A stretch of DNA of 64,000 nucleotides. Source: Pontibacillus salicampi (GTDB lineage Bacteria > Bacillota > Bacilli > Bacillales > BH030062). Position 1 is the first letter of the stretch; the number at the start of each line of letters is the position of its first letter. The stretch covers positions 310,001 to 374,000 of the forward strand of contig NZ_JBHLTP010000011.1 of NCBI RefSeq assembly GCF_042434395.1, given 5' to 3'. The notes beneath the pieces were generated by a model. That model saw nothing but the letters and a program-made list of their open reading frames with translations, had not been told where the DNA came from and made no database searches. Shown one piece after another: positions 42,952 to 51,862 of the stretch. The position numbers and the translations under genes are program-made.

Positions 42952-45063
42952 ATGAAATCGAAACATCTCATTACCTATAACTTCATTAAAGTAACAGAGG
43001 AAGCTAGTGTACGAGAAGTACTGCAAGCTTTTTTAGACTATCGGCAAGATATCGCCTGTGTTCTAAGGGAGAAGAAATTAGTAGGTATCATTAGCAAGTA
43101 TTCTCTATACCGATGGTTATTACAAAATGGTTCCTTAGACGAAAATGTATGGCATTGTGTTAAACAAGAAGTGGTCACTTTGTATGAAGAAGATAGCGTG
43201 TATTACGCGAAGGATCTTCTCGTAAAAGAAAATGTCGGACACGCTGTTGTATTAAATACAAAGGATGAAGTGATTGGCATTATGTCCAAATCTGAATTGA
43301 TTCGCGGATTGATTACGGAGCGAAATAATGTCGTGCACCGACTTCAATCGTTAATGAATAACCTGCAGGAGTCTGTATTAAGTGTGGATGAAAACCTTAT
43401 AGTTACTTCCTATAACACCTCCTCCCTCCAGTTATTACACAAGGATCAACAGGAACTTATTCACCATTCCATTGAAGAGCTTTATCCACAAATGGTACCT
43501 CCTCTCCTCCAAGTCATCCAGCATCAAAAAATTGTTCAGCATTGTAGAATAGAAATCGGAGAAACGACAGCTATTGCCTCCTTTATACCGTTGAAAGAGT
43601 GGGGGAACATAACTGGGGCGATGATGGTACTGAAGGACATAACAGAGTTTGAGCATATTGCAGCTGAACTAGAAACGACTAAACAGCTAGAGAACCTTCT
43701 TGATAACGCATTAGAGATGGCATATGACGGAGTTGTCCTTACTAACAACAAAGGAGAGATTACTAAGGTAAATAATGAATTCCTTTCATTAATTCAACGG
43801 GACGCACAAAGCATTCTCGGCCAACCTCTCCCAGAGATAGTACCGGAGCTAACTCCCTTTTCAAAGAACCATTCTTCACAAGAGATTGTGGGCGAGATTG
43901 TCACGATAAATGAGACGAAGGCTATCCTTACCCAAATGCCCATCTACCAAGGGCAGCAGAAAGTAGGGACTATCATTAAGCTTATTTGCAAGCAGCTAGA
44001 TATGTGGAAGGATTTGCTTATGCACCTGGAAAATCTGGAAAGTGAGCTGACATTTTATAAAGAGAATTTCTCCACCCTCCGCTCCCAGCATGGTCCCTTC
44101 TCACGTATGATTTCCAGAAGCACCATTATGGACGAATTAAAGCAGAAGGCTGTCATCGCTGCCAAAACACCATCCAATATTCTCATTACAGGGAAAAGCG
44201 GAACAGGAAAGGAGCTTCTTGCTGATGGGATTCATACTGCTTCCGAAAGAAAAGGGGCATGTATTAAAATCAATTGCGCTGCTATACCGGAGGATTTATT
44301 AGAATCAGAGCTGTTTGGGTATGAGGAGGGAGCATTTACTGGGGCTAAGAAAGGAGGAAAACCAGGAAAGTTTGAACTAGCACATCAAGGTACCCTTTTT
44401 CTCGATGAAATTGGTGATATGCCGCTTCCTCTTCAAGCAAAGCTATTAAGAGTATTACAGCAAAGAGAATTTGAACGAGTAGGAGGCACTAAACCAGTCC
44501 AAGTAGATGTACGTCTTATTGCAGCCACCAACAAACACCCCGCCGAACTCATAGACCAAGGCAGCTTTAGAGAAGACCTCTACTATCGAATTAATGTAAT
44601 ACAATTACACATTCCATCATTATCGGAACGAAAAGAGGATATCCCACTCCTTTGCGACCATTTCATCCACCAGTTGAACGAATTACATAACCGTGACATG
44701 ATTGGGATAGCTAGGGAGGATATGGAGCTGTTACTGGATTACCATTGGCCAGGGAATGTTCGTCAACTGGAAAACGTAGTGGAACGAGCGTATCATTTTT
44801 CTCCTTCGAGATGGATAGACAAGGAGCATATCCTGTTAGACAAGCCGCAATCTGTCGGTACAGCCACTAAGTATATATCTTCTAGCTCGACCATGAATAG
44901 AGAAAGAGTATTAGGTGAAACAGAGAAGAATATGCTCCTAGAGGCACTGGAGAAGACAAATGGCAATCGCACACAGGCCGCATCCCTGCTCGGCATGAGT
45001 CGATCAACCTTTTATAATAAGCTAAAGAAATATCACGTACACGAAACAACTCGTTTCGTATAA
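42952..45063 (+). CDS. Sigma-54-dependent activator with CBS pair, PAS, AAA+ and Fis domains
   Basis: A 703-residue enhancer-binding protein. Order: two CBS motifs (~residues 5-120), a PAS domain (~130-235), a second PAS-like domain (~250-350), AAA+ domain and Fis-type HTH (~655-700, NRTQAASLLGMSRSTFYNKL). The AAA+ domain shows Walker A GKSGTGKE ~413, GAFTGA ~459-464 and Walker B GTLFLDEIGD. GAFTGA is the sigma-54 contact loop. The ATG at 42952 has AGAGGG at the right distance; an ATG six bases earlier does not. It is divergent from the operon with the -24/-12 promoter and is surely its activator. CBS domains suggest that an adenine nucleotide or CoA-type ligand feeds into control. Confidence 0.92.
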   Translation: MKSKHLITYNFIKVTEEASVREVLQAFLDYRQDIACVLREKKLVGIISKYSLYRWLLQNGSLDENVWHCVKQEVVTLYEEDSVYYAKDLLVKENVGHAVVLNTKDEVIGIMSKSELIRGLITERNNVVHRLQSLMNNLQESVLSVDENLIVTSYNTSSLQLLHKDQQELIHHSIEELYPQMVPPLLQVIQHQKIVQHCRIEIGETTAIASFIPLKEWGNITGAMMVLKDITEFEHIAAELETTKQLENLLDNALEMAYDGVVLTNNKGEITKVNNEFLSLIQRDAQSILGQPLPEIVPELTPFSKNHSSQEIVGEIVTINETKAILTQMPIYQGQQKVGTIIKLICKQLDMWKDLLMHLENLESELTFYKENFSTLRSQHGPFSRMISRSTIMDELKQKAVIAAKTPSNILITGKSGTGKELLADGIHTASERKGACIKINCAAIPEDLLESELFGYEEGAFTGAKKGGKPGKFELAHQGTLFLDEIGDMPLPLQAKLLRVLQQREFERVGGTKPVQVDVRLIAATNKHPAELIDQGSFREDLYYRINVIQLHIPSLSERKEDIPLLCDHFIHQLNELHNRDMIGIAREDMELLLDYHWPGNVRQLENVVERAYHFSPSRWIDKEHILLDKPQSVGTATKYISSSSTMNRERVLGETEKNMLLEALEKTNGNRTQAASLLGMSRSTFYNKLKKYHVHETTRFV

Positions 45064-45079
45064 GTGGTTGCTTTCACAC

Positions 45080-45113
45080 AAAAATGCCGCACCACTGCTA
45101 GCGTGATGCGGCA
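45080..45113 (-). terminator. Intrinsic terminator of the BI-1 gene
   Basis: On the minus strand TGCCGCA and TGCGGCA form the core stem (extended by TCA/TGG), followed by TTTTTG, 12 bases after the stop codon. It also separates this gene from the convergent activator gene. Confidence 0.8.
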
Positions 45114-45124
45114 CATATTCTTAT

Positions 45125-45859
45125 TTATCGTCGGTAAATTTTTGACAGCAAACGTAGTATTTCAATATACAGCCAGACAAGCGTTACGATGAGACCAAAA
45201 GCTGCATACCATTCCATATGCTTTGGAACACCTGCTCCCGCACCTTTTTCGATGAAGTCAAAATCCAGCACGAGATTCAAGGCTGCAATAATGACTATCC
45301 CTACACTAATAGCAATACCAAGCGGTGTTGCCTCATGCAAATGGGGAATTTCAAATCCAAAAAACCCACCAATGAAAGAGACTAAATACACGACAAAAAT
45401 AGCACCCGTTGCAGCTACTACACCTAAACGGAAGTTCTGTGTCACCTTAATGAGACCAGATTTATAGGCCAGCAATAAGCTGCATAATACCCCAAGCGTC
45501 AAAATGACAGCTTGAAACACTATGCCTTCAAACTGCGCCTCATAGGTTGCCGAAATTCCACCAATAAATAACCCTTCTAAAACAGCATATATAGGCGCTG
45601 TTACCGGTGCTGCTTTCGGAGCAAAGGCAGTAATTAATGCAAACACTAAGCCGCCAATGGCTCCACCAATCATAACCATCATAGCCAGGTCAGGATTGGT
45701 AACGAATAAATTCCATGAATAAATTGCTGTCGCCGCAACTAATAGTAGCAGCACAAACGTTTTGTTCACACTTCCCTGAATTGTCATTTCCTCATTGCTT
45801 GCCATCCCTCTATACCGATCAAATGTTTTATCCGATAAGCTTGGATTACCTGTTCTCAT
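45125..45859 (-). CDS. Bax inhibitor-1/YccA-like membrane protein
   Basis: A 244-residue protein starting MRTGNPSLSDKTFDRY behind AAAGGAG; the longer frame adds 15 residues without need. About seven membrane spans follow a ~35-residue polar N-terminus. LEGLFIGGISATYEAQFEGIV and NLVLDFDFIEKGAGAGVPKHMEWYAAFG match the BI-1 family long form. These proteins act as pH-dependent calcium leak channels in studied cases; in bacteria the role is largely unknown. Monocistronic. Confidence 0.9.
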   Translation of the reverse strand: MRTGNPSLSDKTFDRYRGMASNEEMTIQGSVNKTFVLLLLVAATAIYSWNLFVTNPDLAMMVMIGGAIGGLVFALITAFAPKAAPVTAPIYAVLEGLFIGGISATYEAQFEGIVFQAVILTLGVLCSLLLAYKSGLIKVTQNFRLGVVAATGAIFVVYLVSFIGGFFGFEIPHLHEATPLGIAISVGIVIIAALNLVLDFDFIEKGAGAGVPKHMEWYAAFGLIVTLVWLYIEILRLLSKIYRR

Positions 45860-46040
45860 TTGTACGTCTCCTTTTATCATTCTTCCTGATTTCACCATAC
45901 CCATATTTCTGGCTGGATATGCTTCCTATCCTATCTATAGTATGTACGAAGGAAATCATGACAGGTTTCATTTAGTTGTAAAAAGCTTTAACGGTGGAAT
46001 AGATTAAATTTTTACAATCAGAATAGTACTGGCACACCAA

Positions 46041-46077
46041 GAAAGGCAACAAGCACAGGAAGCACTTGTTGCCTTTC
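46041..46077 (-). terminator. Hairpin at the end of the TRAP operon
   Basis: GAAAGGCAACAAG and CTTGTTGCCTTTC form a perfect 13-bp stem with an 11-base loop, four bases beyond the dctM stop. The U-tract is short on the minus strand (CTTTCTTGG), so termination may be incomplete. Confidence 0.65.
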
Positions 46078-46080
46078 GTT

Positions 46081-47370
46081 CTAAAACATATTTGGATTAA
46101 TCTTCTGTGGAATGTAAGTAGCAATATCAGGGAAGAAGGCTACGAGTAATAAGACCACTACAATGATGGCGATATATGGCATAACTGCTCCAAACGATTT
46201 CTCTATAGAGAGGTTTCCTATCTTGGCAGCTAACAAGAGACATAATCCATATGGGGGTGTTACAAGCCCTACAGCAAGCGTCATAATGGTTACAATCCCT
46301 AACACAACTGGATCGATTCCAAAGGAAGTTGCTACGGGTAAAACCACTGGTATGAACAATATCATTGCAGGAATTGCATCCATAAAGGTACCAACAAATA
46401 AGAAGAAGGCAATAACAATTAACAAGAAGACCCACATACTATCGATATTTGTAGTAAAGAACTCCTGTGCCCAAGATGCTAATCGGTAATAGCTCATTAA
46501 TTCTCCAAGAGCATTTGCAGCAGCTAATGCGAAAAGAGAGAGGGAGCTTAATGTTAACGTGTCGACTAGAATCTTGGGAATATCCTTGAGCTTTAACGTC
46601 TTATAATAGAACATTGCTACTGCAACCGTGTATAAGGAGGCAAATGCTGCCGCTTCTGTTGCTGTAAAGATGCCCGTAATGATACCTCCGATTAATATAA
46701 CAGGTGTCAATAAAGCAGGAATAGTTTCTACAAACTGCTTCATGAAATTATTAAAGGAAGCCTTTTGATAGGTTGGGTAGCCTCGCTTTAAGGCCAACAC
46801 ATATACGAGGATCATCATACCGAGACCGACTAAAATACCTGGAATAATCCCTACCAGGAATAATGCGCCTACTGACACGTTTGTTAAGCCTGCGTAGATA
46901 ATCATTGGAATACTCGGTGGAATGATGACCCCAATAGTAGAGGAGGCAGCCGTAATTCCTACCGCATTCTCCTTGTCATACCCTTGCTTTTTCATATTTG
47001 GGATTAAAATTTTTCCCACACCTGCAGTATCCGCTTGCGATGCTCCAGAAACACCTGCAAAGATCATCGAGACGAGAATATTTGCGTGAGCAAGACCTCC
47101 CCTAATATGTCCCACAATAGAAAGAGAGAAATCAATTAGCTTTTGGGAAATTTGCCCGCTATTCATCAGATTGGCAGCTAGAATAAATAATGGTACAGCC
47201 AATAACACAAAGGAATCTAATCCATTAAACATTTTCACCGGAACCGTTACCTCCGGAATGTACTCGATATTCATAATCCCTGTAAGAGCCACAATGCCAA
47301 TAACAAATGCAATGGGAATACCAATAACCATTAAGATGATAAACAAGACAACTAGGAGAGGTCCTATCAT
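46081..47370 (-). CDS. dctM: TRAP transporter large permease (DctM)
   Basis: A 429-residue membrane subunit with about twelve spans. Known DctM landmarks are FAGVSGASQADTAGVGKILIP (cation/substrate region) and TPPYGLCLLLAAKIG. It overlaps dctQ by four bases (ATGA). With DctQ and DctP it imports an organic acid using the sodium gradient; its operon partners (KDG kinase, KDPG aldolase) point to a hexuronate, ketogluconate or similar sugar acid. Confidence 0.93.
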   Translation of the reverse strand: MIGPLLVVLFIILMVIGIPIAFVIGIVALTGIMNIEYIPEVTVPVKMFNGLDSFVLLAVPLFILAANLMNSGQISQKLIDFSLSIVGHIRGGLAHANILVSMIFAGVSGASQADTAGVGKILIPNMKKQGYDKENAVGITAASSTIGVIIPPSIPMIIYAGLTNVSVGALFLVGIIPGILVGLGMMILVYVLALKRGYPTYQKASFNNFMKQFVETIPALLTPVILIGGIITGIFTATEAAAFASLYTVAVAMFYYKTLKLKDIPKILVDTLTLSSLSLFALAAANALGELMSYYRLASWAQEFFTTNIDSMWVFLLIVIAFFLFVGTFMDAIPAMILFIPVVLPVATSFGIDPVVLGIVTIMTLAVGLVTPPYGLCLLLAAKIGNLSIEKSFGAVMPYIAIIVVVLLLVAFFPDIATYIPQKINPNMF

Positions 47371-47849
47371 GATGAGGAAACCTCCTCTTTGTTAAAATGC
47401 TTAATATTATTGTAAATATGAGCGACCAAGTAAATGACCATCGTTCCCCCCATAATTGGAACCGATATCCAGACAAAGCCCATTTTCATTTCTGGCAAGG
47501 ATACCCAATTGTAATTCCAAAAGGTTTGAACGGCGATGATACCATAATATAAGATTGCTCCGCTAAAAGCTAACAGGATCAAATCGTTAATTAAGAACAG
47601 GGTTTGCTTGGCCTTCCCTCTTAGCTTCTTCAATAGGAAGTCAAATTTAAAATGTTCTCTTCTGTTCAGCATAACAGCCGCTCCCATAAATACCGCCCAT
47701 ATAAACGAATACTTCGCCACTTCCTCTGTCCATATTGCAGATACATTAACCATTCTCGTAGTCACCTGAATGATGATAGTTACAAAAAATATGGATAGAA
47801 AGATGGAACCAATTGTGATTTGAATTTTTTCTAATGATTTAATGAACAT
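47367..47849 (-). CDS. dctQ: TRAP transporter small permease (DctQ)
   Basis: A 160-residue subunit with four membrane spans, starting MFIKSLEKIQITIGS behind AGGGGCGAG. The central TEEVAKYSFIWAVFMGAAVML and the C-terminal VWISVPIMGGTMVIYL are typical. The longer frame to 47891 adds 14 residues with no site. It couples DctP docking to DctM. Confidence 0.9.
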   Translation of the reverse strand: MFIKSLEKIQITIGSIFLSIFFVTIIIQVTTRMVNVSAIWTEEVAKYSFIWAVFMGAAVMLNRREHFKFDFLLKKLRGKAKQTLFLINDLILLAFSGAILYYGIIAVQTFWNYNWVSLPEMKMGFVWISVPIMGGTMVIYLVAHIYNNIKHFNKEEVSSS

Positions 47850-47925
47850 CCTCTCGCCCCTTCCTATTAAGAAGTTAACAAGGAAGGACAAAAGGGAAAT
47901 CCCTTCTGCCCCTGCTCGTCTCCAC

Positions 47926-48966
47926 TTACTTCATGTCTCTAATTTCAGAAAGCATATCTTCTAATTCAATATCCTTAGCCACTTTATCCTGAAGCGGTTC
48001 CGCTAACTTAATAAATGGCTCGCGGTCAATCTGATTAACTTCTGCACCATCTTCTTGGGCAAGCTGCTTATACTCTTCCTCCTGTTCGTATAAAGCTTCT
48101 CGCTCTTTCTGAACGGAAGCTTCAGCAGCTTCCATAATGTGCTGCTTCTGCTCTTCAGAGAAGTTCTCAAATTTCTTTCCATTTACTAATAGGAAACGAG
48201 TAGTATAATCATGACCTGTTTCAGTAATGTATTTCCCATTCTCTGTTTTATGGTGATTTTGTTGAACGAAATAAGGGTATGCATTTTCAGCAGCATCGAC
48301 AACTCCCTGTTGGAGCCCTTGATATAGTTCACCCCAAGCTACAGGCGTTGGAACCGCACCAGTTTTCTTCCAATATTCAGCAACAGCCCCAGATGTTTGG
48401 GTACGGTATTTTATTCCTTCTAAGTCTTCTACTGCCTTCAATGGCTTCTTACCATAGTAATGGCGAACACCTGCTGTCCAATAGCCAAGTAGCTTGAAGT
48501 CATTTTGAGATTTCTCATTTATAATGTCAGCCATCTTATCGCCAATTTCCCCGTCAACAACCTTCTCCCAATGCTCATAGCTGTCAAAGATATAAGGTAA
48601 AGCAAATAAATCAATCTCATTAATGCCTGTTTTAGACATAAAACCTGGGGAGACAAGCACGACATCAGCGGCTCCTAGCTTTAACTTTTCTACTAATTCC
48701 GATTCGCTCGTTCCAAGTGTACCAGCATGGACTTCTACTTCAATCGCACCCTCAGAGGCCTCTTCTGCTACCTTCTTAAACTCATTCATCCCGATTTGGT
48801 AAGGATTCTCTGGAGAAGTTTGGTTATGTGCTGCTACAATTTTCAAGCTTTCGCCGCTACCTTCCCCACCGCTTTCCTCTCCTTCGCCACTCGCAGAGCT
48901 GTCACTGCCACAACCTGCTAATGCTAAAACTGCTACTAAAACCAACATGGAAAGTAATTTTTTCAT
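47926..48966 (-). CDS. dctP: TRAP transporter substrate-binding lipoprotein (DctP)
   Basis: A 346-residue extracellular binding protein. The lipobox LALAGCGSD (Cys at ~19) anchors it to the membrane, followed by a Ser/Gly/Glu linker and the DctP domain. GIKYRTQTSGA holds the conserved Arg that pairs with the substrate carboxylate, and GVVDAAENAYPYF is typical. A long imperfect hairpin and a cre-like box precede it, which may give it more transcript than its neighbours. Confidence 0.92.
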   Translation of the reverse strand: MKKLLSMLVLVAVLALAGCGSDSSASGEGEESGGEGSGESLKIVAAHNQTSPENPYQIGMNEFKKVAEEASEGAIEVEVHAGTLGTSESELVEKLKLGAADVVLVSPGFMSKTGINEIDLFALPYIFDSYEHWEKVVDGEIGDKMADIINEKSQNDFKLLGYWTAGVRHYYGKKPLKAVEDLEGIKYRTQTSGAVAEYWKKTGAVPTPVAWGELYQGLQQGVVDAAENAYPYFVQQNHHKTENGKYITETGHDYTTRFLLVNGKKFENFSEEQKQHIMEAAEASVQKEREALYEQEEEYKQLAQEDGAEVNQIDREPFIKLAEPLQDKVAKDIELEDMLSEIRDMK

Positions 48967-48980
48967 GAGTTAATCCCCCT

Positions 48981-49020
48981 TTTTGTATGTGAAAGCGAAT
49001 GTATGAATTCGCTTACAAAA
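48981..49020 (-). promoter_or_regulatory. Intercistronic hairpin before dctP
   Basis: TTTTGTA/TACAAAA and AGCGAAT/ATTCGCT arms form a two-part stem around GTATGA. TGAAAGCGAATGTA inside it is one base off the cre consensus. It could stabilise dctP mRNA, act as a partial terminator, or bind CcpA. Confidence 0.45.
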
Positions 49021-49024
49021 AACT

Positions 49025-49672
49025 TTAAGATTGTGTTACATGCTCTCCTCTTGCAATAGACACAAATTCCTTCGCTTTGTTAGTAATGGAACGTGTATCT
49101 GAGTTGACCGAAATATTCTCTGGCTTGACTAGCTTACCACCTACGCCTACCACTTTCGCTCCAGCTTGAAGATAATCGACCATGTTGGATCCGTCGATAC
49201 CTCCAGTTACCATGATAGGAATATGAGGGAGCGGGCCATGGACATTCTTCACATAATCAGGACCTACGGAGCTTGCAGGGAAAACCTTTATCATATCTGC
49301 CCCATGCTCATATGCAGTTAGAATTTCTGTTGGCGTTAATGCTCCAGATATACAGGGTACACCATATCGGTTACAAAGATTGATTGTCTCTTTCTTAACA
49401 GTAGGAGTAACTACAAATTGGGCACCTGCCATGAGCGTCGCTCTAGCAGTCTCTGAATCTAGTACCGTACCCGCGCCTATTAGAACGTCCTCCTCAAACT
49501 CCTCTCGTACCATTTCTATCAGCCTAGTAACCCGAGGTGTTTCTGCTGTAACCTCAATCGCATGAATTCCTCCAGACCGCAACGCTCGTACGACTGGAAT
49601 AATGGTGCTCTCATCTGCCTTTCGTAACACTGCAACAATCTTTTCCTCACACAGTCGTTGTAGAATCACCAT
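49025..49672 (-). CDS. eda: KDPG/KHG aldolase
   Basis: A 215-residue class I aldolase that splits 2-keto-3-deoxy-6-phosphogluconate to pyruvate and glyceraldehyde-3-phosphate. The Schiff-base Lys is K129 in GADMIKVFPAS. E40 in AIEVTAET is the general base, and GGIDGSN closes the phosphate site. It lies downstream of the KDG kinase that would make its substrate, in the same operon. Confidence 0.92.
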   Translation of the reverse strand: MVILQRLCEEKIVAVLRKADESTIIPVVRALRSGGIHAIEVTAETPRVTRLIEMVREEFEEDVLIGAGTVLDSETARATLMAGAQFVVTPTVKKETINLCNRYGVPCISGALTPTEILTAYEHGADMIKVFPASSVGPDYVKNVHGPLPHIPIMVTGGIDGSNMVDYLQAGAKVVGVGGKLVKPENISVNSDTRSITNKAKEFVSIARGEHVTQS

Positions 49673-49684
49673 CTTTCTCCCTCC

Positions 49685-50236
49685 TTATTCCAGATTAGCA
49701 TGACGGGTTGTCATGGCTTGATTATCAGCTTGCTTATCCTGAAACGCTTCAATCGCCACCGCATCTAACAACAAATGCAAGGATTGATCAAACTGATTAC
49801 CTAATGGCTGAATAGTCTCTGGTTCATGAGCTCTTCGCTTCTTTGTGGCAGCAGGTATGACCAGTAGTCCATCGGAAAGATTAGCTAAAGTGGATGCACG
49901 ATCTGTTGTTACGGCCACAACAGTGGCTCCTACACCCTTTGCAACATCTGCGTATTGCATAATGGACTTAGTGGAGCCAGAGCCAGATATAGCTACCAGC
50001 AAATCACCTGCCTCAATACTCGGGGTTATCGTTTCTCCAATGACATAGACAGTAAACCCACCATGCATCAATCTCATTGCGAACGCTTTACCGACTAATC
50101 CAGAGCGACCCTCTCCAGCAACAAAAATTCGTTTATTGTTCCCTAGACGTTGAGCTAACTGATGGGCTTCCTCTTCATCTATGTGCTCTAGTATCTGTTG
50201 CACCTCACGACTAACCGTACTAATGGTGGACTTCAT
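49685..50236 (-). CDS. hxlB: 6-phospho-3-hexuloisomerase-like protein (PHI)
   Basis: A 183-residue SIS-domain protein. GEGRSGLVGKAFAMRLMHGG and AISGSGSTKSIM are PHI hallmarks, and the C-terminal FDQSLHLLLDAV is conserved. Known PHI converts arabino-3-hexulose-6-phosphate to fructose-6-phosphate. Its start overlaps the upstream HPS gene by 17 bases. Within a sugar-acid operon the substrate may differ from the formaldehyde-fixing pathway. Confidence 0.88.
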   Translation of the reverse strand: MKSTISTVSREVQQILEHIDEEEAHQLAQRLGNNKRIFVAGEGRSGLVGKAFAMRLMHGGFTVYVIGETITPSIEAGDLLVAISGSGSTKSIMQYADVAKGVGATVVAVTTDRASTLANLSDGLLVIPAATKKRRAHEPETIQPLGNQFDQSLHLLLDAVAIEAFQDKQADNQAMTTRHANLE

Positions 50237-50861
50237 AATCTTCTATCACCTCTTTCATACGACGAGCGACCACTCCTGGGTGCTCAGCCTTTGTTATCGC
50301 ACTTCCGACAATTACTGTTTCTGGTTTATGTAACATAATGCGCGGCAATGTTTCTTCGGCAATACCTCCTGCAACCGCCACACTCACACCAGAAAGCCCT
50401 TTCATAGCTGAGAATGCTGCTTCTGTTAACCCCTCTCCTTGCTGCTGCATATCCTTACCGAAATGAAGACTCATCCATTCCACCCCTAGTTGAGCTAATT
50501 CCTCTATTCTCTTCTGGTCAGAAACTCCTAATAAGTCCACCATGAGCTGCTTTTCAGAAGCTCTTGCTTCTTGAAGCATAGCTGTGATCGTCTGGTTAGC
50601 GGAAAATGCCATGACCGTAGTTATGTCAGCACCTGCCTCAAAAGCCTGTTTCGCTTCATGTTCACCTGCATCACACGTCTTCATATCGGCAACCAGAACC
50701 TTTTCAGGGTAGTGCTCCTTCATTTCCCGAATGATTTCCATGCCATATTCTTTAATAACTCCTGTCCCTATTTCAATCCAATCAACATATTCTTTCGTTG
50801 CTTCTACCAGCTGAAAGCATCTTCTCTTATTCAATCGATCCAGAGCCAGTTGTATTCTCAT
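50220..50861 (-). CDS. hxlA: 3-hexulose-6-phosphate synthase-like protein (HPS/KGPDC family)
   Basis: A 213-residue orotidine-decarboxylase-superfamily barrel. DMKTCDAGEHEA (D59-K61-D64) holds the family's metal and catalytic residues, and VAGGIAEETL the phosphate site. HPS condenses formaldehyde with ribulose-5-phosphate; close relatives decarboxylate 3-keto-L-gulonate-6-phosphate. The adjacent PHI favours HPS, but the TRAP/KDG context leaves both open. Confidence 0.83.
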   Translation of the reverse strand: MRIQLALDRLNKRRCFQLVEATKEYVDWIEIGTGVIKEYGMEIIREMKEHYPEKVLVADMKTCDAGEHEAKQAFEAGADITTVMAFSANQTITAMLQEARASEKQLMVDLLGVSDQKRIEELAQLGVEWMSLHFGKDMQQQGEGLTEAAFSAMKGLSGVSVAVAGGIAEETLPRIMLHKPETVIVGSAITKAEHPGVVARRMKEVIEDYEVHH

Positions 50862-50872
50862 TAAAGACCTCC

Positions 50873-51829
50873 TTATCGCTCCACTACCTGCTTTTCTCCA
50901 AGTGCGGTCAGTACTTCATCTATATAGGGAAGCCCTTCATTATCTCCATACACACTCACGACCTTGGAGCCAATCGTGTTTGCGAAACGCAGCGTTCGTT
51001 CGAGCTGCCACCCTTGCAACAGCCCATAGATAAAACCAGCATCAAATCCATCCCCTGCACCGACAGTGTCAACGACTTTTTGAGGTGGAACAGCTTCAGC
51101 TATCACCTTTCTTCCATTCTGATACCCAACAGCTCCGTTTTCCCCTAATTTGAGAGCTAGGGTCTGAATACCATACTGTTTACAATGATTGAAAATTTCA
51201 TCTGGCTCATTGGTACCAAATAGTAATTCAGCCTCATCCAATCCGGTCATCAGCACATCCACATCAGGTAAAAAGGATGTTAGGACAGCTCGAGCTTCTT
51301 CTTGACTCCATAGCTTTAGTCGGATGTTAGGATCTAGAGAAACCAAGCAGCCATGCCGTTTGGCCAGTTGAATAGCGTGTTTCACTATATCTACATGCTT
51401 GGAGGGATTAATGGCTGTAAAAACGCCTGTGATATGCAACACCTTTGCAGTTTGAAGACATTCCTCTGTAATGGAATCTTCGGTCAACGTGCTCATGGGA
51501 GAATTTGCTCGATAGTAAAATGTTCGACCCGTTCCATCTTCCATCACCTCTTTGAAATTAACAGAGGTTGGATATCCATCTACTAAATGAACGTCCTGAA
51601 CATCAATACCTTCCCCTCTTGCAAAGTTGTAAATATATCTGCCAAACTCATCATTACCAAGCCTTGAAATCCAACCCGTTGCCAAACCTAACCGCGAGCA
51701 GCCAATTGCAAAGTTGAATTCTGCACCACCGGCCTTACGTTCAAAGGAAGACGCATACCGCATAGGTCCTCTCTGAGAGGGATCAAACGTAATCATCGCA
51801 TCTCCTATTGTGATAACATCCTTCTTCAT
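50873..51829 (-). CDS. kdgK: PfkB-family sugar kinase, probably 2-keto-3-deoxygluconate kinase
   Basis: A 318-residue ribokinase-fold kinase. KAGGAEFNFAIGCSRLG is the sugar-binding N-terminal motif and VDTVGAGDGFDAGF the anion-hole/catalytic Asp motif. Substrate specificity cannot be read directly; the KDPG aldolase two genes further down and the TRAP importer make KDG the best guess. It sits 12 bases upstream of the HPS gene. Confidence 0.85.
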   Translation of the reverse strand: MKKDVITIGDAMITFDPSQRGPMRYASSFERKAGGAEFNFAIGCSRLGLATGWISRLGNDEFGRYIYNFARGEGIDVQDVHLVDGYPTSVNFKEVMEDGTGRTFYYRANSPMSTLTEDSITEECLQTAKVLHITGVFTAINPSKHVDIVKHAIQLAKRHGCLVSLDPNIRLKLWSQEEARAVLTSFLPDVDVLMTGLDEAELLFGTNEPDEIFNHCKQYGIQTLALKLGENGAVGYQNGRKVIAEAVPPQKVVDTVGAGDGFDAGFIYGLLQGWQLERTLRFANTIGSKVVSVYGDNEGLPYIDEVLTALGEKQVVER

Positions 51830-51862
51830 TACACCACCGACCTTTCCTTCTATAGTTTATTG

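Noticed and set aside
50220..50861. HPS/PHI as a stand-alone formaldehyde detoxification unit
   Set aside because: No HxlR-type regulator is adjacent and the genes are embedded in a LacI/TRAP/KDG operon, so the simple detoxification reading is not favoured, though not excluded.
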